Part shown: piece by piece, positions 5,680 to 7,569 of the stretch
Layout of the letters: each line of letters starts with the position of its first letter
Position numbering within the stretch: position 1 is the stretch's first letter
Origin: an uncultured beta proteobacterium
GTDB lineage: Bacteria; Pseudomonadota; Gammaproteobacteria; Burkholderiales; Burkholderiaceae
Assembly (NCBI GenBank): GCA_903930665.1
Contig: CAIYZI010000301.1
Location: 1 to 7,569, forward strand
Reading direction: 5' to 3'
DNA length: 7,569 nucleotides
Program-made: the position numbers and the translations under genes
The notes under the pieces: generated by a model
The model's database searches: none
The model's input: only the letters and a program-made list of their open reading frames with translations
Told to the model about the DNA's origin: nothing

Positions 5680-7374
5680 TTATTGTGATGAAGTGCTATT
5701 GGTGTCTGGATGCTTAACGATTACTCTGCGAGAATCTCTGCCGACTTCTTGCATGGGTAAACCCAGTTTTTCTAATTCCACATACTGTTCAGGAACCATT
5801 AAGGCATAAGCGCTTTGGTCTTCTTTCCAGCGTGCAATAAAAGCATCTAATGTGGGAAGCCATAAATTCGGTTCTTGATTTACGCCAAACTCCAGTTCAT
5901 CTGGAAACTCCACCATGACCATCGTTCTGCCCAAATAGAATGGCACCGTGTGATCCAAAATGCGAACCGAGTAAAAATTCACATTCTTCGGAATACTTTG
6001 CTTTACTTGATTAACTAAATCAATCCCAGAAACAGCGCGACCTAAGGTTTCATGGCCGGTGCCGGCAATAATTGCGCAGAGAAAAAAACCGCTCGCAAAG
6101 CTAGTGATGCTTGCTAGGCCATCTCGCTTACCTTGTAGAAGGGATATTAGGCTAAAGGCAACTAGTGCAATAAGTGCGGCAATAACCCAATAGGTGTATT
6201 GCGCGTAAGCTTCAATTTCATCGGGCCTAGCTTGTTTACTAATGTCAGATAAGAAGAAGAAACCGACTACGCCTAGGAAAGCGAATCCTAAAACTTGAAG
6301 TTGCCAAGAAAGGGATAGCAAATTGGCTGGACCAAGTTTTTTATCGAAATATTTACCCACTAGCATTGCCAGGGCGGGAAAAACGGGGATGATGTATCCA
6401 GGCAATTTAGATTGAGAAAGACTAAAAAATCCCATAATCACAGCGAACCAGCAAACTAACAGCCAGCCACTTGAAAATTTAGAAGAACGCTCTTTCCAGG
6501 CTAACAAAATAGCGCCAGGAATTTGAGCTAACCAAGGCAAAAAACCAATCAGGAGCAGGGGAACAAAGTAATAAATGGGCCCCGTTCTGCTGTGTGTAGT
6601 TTCAGTAAAGCGTTGCAAGTGTTCGTGAATAAAAAAGAATTGCAAGAACTCTGAATTGCGTTCTGCAACCAAAATAAACCATGGCGCAGTGATGAGTAGG
6701 AACAGGGCTGTGCCGCTAATGAAATGTAAGCGCTTCCAAATCCTCCAATCCCAAGCTGTAATGGAGTACACAACAAATACCATTCCAGGAATGGCTACTC
6801 CGATGACTCCTTTAGAAAGAGTGGCTAAAGCCATCAATACCCAACAAGCCCACATCCAATTTCTGCTGGTGGTCTTACTTTCGTAACTTTGCGATAAGAG
6901 TAGGCTGCAAAGGGCCATCACTAAAAAAGCGGATAAACCCATATCCAAAGAATTCATGTGCCCGCTAATAACCCACATTGGGCTTGATGCCAGCACCAAG
7001 GCTCCTAACCATCCCGCTCTGGCCGAATATAGGCGGGCGCCAGTGAAGCCAATAAAGAGGATGGTTAAAAAGCCAGTTAATCCAGTCCATAGGCGAGCTT
7101 GCCATTCGCCCATGCCAAAAACTTGAAAAGCTGCTGCAGTTGCCCAAATTTGTAGCGGTGGCTTCTCAAAATATTTATAGCCGTTATAGCGCGGAGTTAT
7201 CCAGTCACCGGTAACTAGCATTTCACGGGCCATTTCCGCATAACGACCTTCATCTGATGGAATGAGGTGTCGGTAATTTAGTGTTCCAAACCAGAGAAGG
7301 CTGTAAATCAAGACTAATAATAAAATTGCGCCTGGGTTTAGGGCGCTGGAACGTCTAATTTGGCCAAACTGCAT
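5680..7374 (-). CDS. arnT: ArnT, undecaprenyl phosphate-aminoarabinose:LPS Ara4N transferase
   Basis: A 564-residue integral membrane glycosyltransferase of the PMT/GT-C type (E. coli ArnT is 550). It moves Ara4N from undecaprenyl phosphate to lipid A or core sugars on the periplasmic face. About 13 hydrophobic segments run from ~14-32 to ~421-439, followed by a soluble periplasmic domain (~440-564). The first periplasmic loop has LIPSDEGRYAEMARE (Asp41, Glu42) and YFEKPPLQIW (Glu70, Lys71), and SLDMGLSAF supplies Asp144. The Asp-Lys and Asp-Asp spacings (30 and 103 residues) equal those I recall for Asp55, Lys85 and Asp158 of Cupriavidus metallidurans ArnT. FFFIHEHLQRF (~247) and SKLPGYIIPVFPALA (~322) are further family motifs. 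Its ATG overlaps the upstream stop by 1 nt (TAATG), with GGAA about 8 nt before it. Other GT39-like transferases are possible on domain alone, but the operon makes ArnT by far the best call. Confidence 0.93.
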   Translation of the reverse strand: MQFGQIRRSSALNPGAILLLVLIYSLLWFGTLNYRHLIPSDEGRYAEMAREMLVTGDWITPRYNGYKYFEKPPLQIWATAAAFQVFGMGEWQARLWTGLTGFLTILFIGFTGARLYSARAGWLGALVLASSPMWVISGHMNSLDMGLSAFLVMALCSLLLSQSYESKTTSRNWMWACWVLMALATLSKGVIGVAIPGMVFVVYSITAWDWRIWKRLHFISGTALFLLITAPWFILVAERNSEFLQFFFIHEHLQRFTETTHSRTGPIYYFVPLLLIGFLPWLAQIPGAILLAWKERSSKFSSGWLLVCWFAVIMGFFSLSQSKLPGYIIPVFPALAMLVGKYFDKKLGPANLLSLSWQLQVLGFAFLGVVGFFFLSDISKQARPDEIEAYAQYTYWVIAALIALVAFSLISLLQGKRDGLASITSFASGFFLCAIIAGTGHETLGRAVSGIDLVNQVKQSIPKNVNFYSVRILDHTVPFYLGRTMVMVEFPDELEFGVNQEPNLWLPTLDAFIARWKEDQSAYALMVPEQYVELEKLGLPMQEVGRDSRRVIVKHPDTNSTSSQ

Positions 7375-7376
7375 TA
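7374..7376 (-). other. TAATG stop/start overlap joining the DUF498-like gene to arnT
   Basis: The TAA stop of the upstream gene (7374-7376) shares its last base with the ATG of arnT. No promoter can lie between them except within the upstream coding region, so arnT is probably translationally coupled to, and cotranscribed with, the Mth938-like gene. Confidence 0.85.
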
Positions 7377-7568
7377 GCTGTTTTCCACAATAAGCGCCAA
7401 TAACACCTGGCGACCTTCGCCAGCGAGAATATTGTAGGTACGGCAGGCTGCTTGTGAGTCCATGATTTCAAAGCCAATTTTGGCTTCAATGAGCGCTTTT
7501 AGGAGTTCGGGCTTAGGAAATCGCTGGCGTTTTCCAGTGCCAATCAGGATTAATTCGGGTTTTAAAAC
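7374..7568 (-). CDS. Mth938/DUF498 (Xcc1710-like) domain protein, C-terminal 64 residues
   Basis: Only the last 64 residues plus stop are present; the 5' part lies beyond the right edge. The visible part reads ELILIGTGKRQRFPKPELL, then GFEIMDSQAACRTYNILAGE and a hydrophobic ending LLALIVENS. The GTG-x-x-Q-x-FP, (E/V)-x-MD-(S/T) and AACRTYN-(I/V)-LAGEGR motifs identify the Mth938-like (DUF498) family, usually about 120-130 residues in Proteobacteria. The family is related to the mitochondrial complex I assembly factor NDUFAF3; its bacterial role is not established. It is not a known Ara4N gene. It overlaps arnT by one base, so it probably shares the operon transcript, whose promoter must lie beyond this window. 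Confidence 0.9.
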   Translation of the reverse strand, partial: VLKPELILIGTGKRQRFPKPELLKALIEAKIGFEIMDSQAACRTYNILAGEGRQVLLALIVENS

Positions 7569-7569
7569 A

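Overview
The window reads as one tightly packed, single-direction gene block on the minus strand of a betaproteobacterial chromosome. The protein sequences, moderate GC content and short intergenic gaps suggest Burkholderiales, and most resemble a Polynucleobacter-like freshwater genome. That assignment comes from memory of protein style, not from a search. No mobile element, RNA gene, CRISPR array or phage gene is visible.

In transcription order (right to left) the block holds: the 3' end of a Mth938/DUF498-like gene (cut by the window edge); arnT, lipid A/LPS aminoarabinose transferase; arnB, the PLP aminotransferase; arnC, the undecaprenyl-phosphate Ara4FN transferase; a stand-alone formyltransferase equal to the N-terminal half of enterobacterial ArnA; a stand-alone decarboxylating dehydrogenase equal to the C-terminal half of ArnA; arnD, the deformylase; and a Bcp/PrxQ-type peroxiredoxin. 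Gene junctions are a 1-nt overlap, gaps of 5, 50, 0, 65 and 12 nt, and about 66 nt before the peroxiredoxin.

Together these genes encode the route from UDP-glucuronate to 4-amino-4-deoxy-L-arabinose (Ara4N) on LPS. The dehydrogenase decarboxylates UDP-GlcA to UDP-4-keto-pentose, ArnB aminates it, and the formyltransferase N-formylates it. ArnC then moves it to undecaprenyl phosphate, ArnD deformylates it, and ArnT transfers it to LPS in the periplasm. The known result in other Gram-negatives is lower outer-membrane charge and resistance to polymyxin and cationic peptides. UDP-GlcA supply (ugd) and the ArnE/ArnF flippase are not encoded here.

The pathway is known, and I do not see an undescribed system. 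The points that differ from the enterobacterial arrangement are the split ArnA, arnT in first position and overlapping a housekeeping-type gene, no arnEF, a TTG start fused to the arnC stop, and a peroxiredoxin that has lost the usual resolving cysteines.
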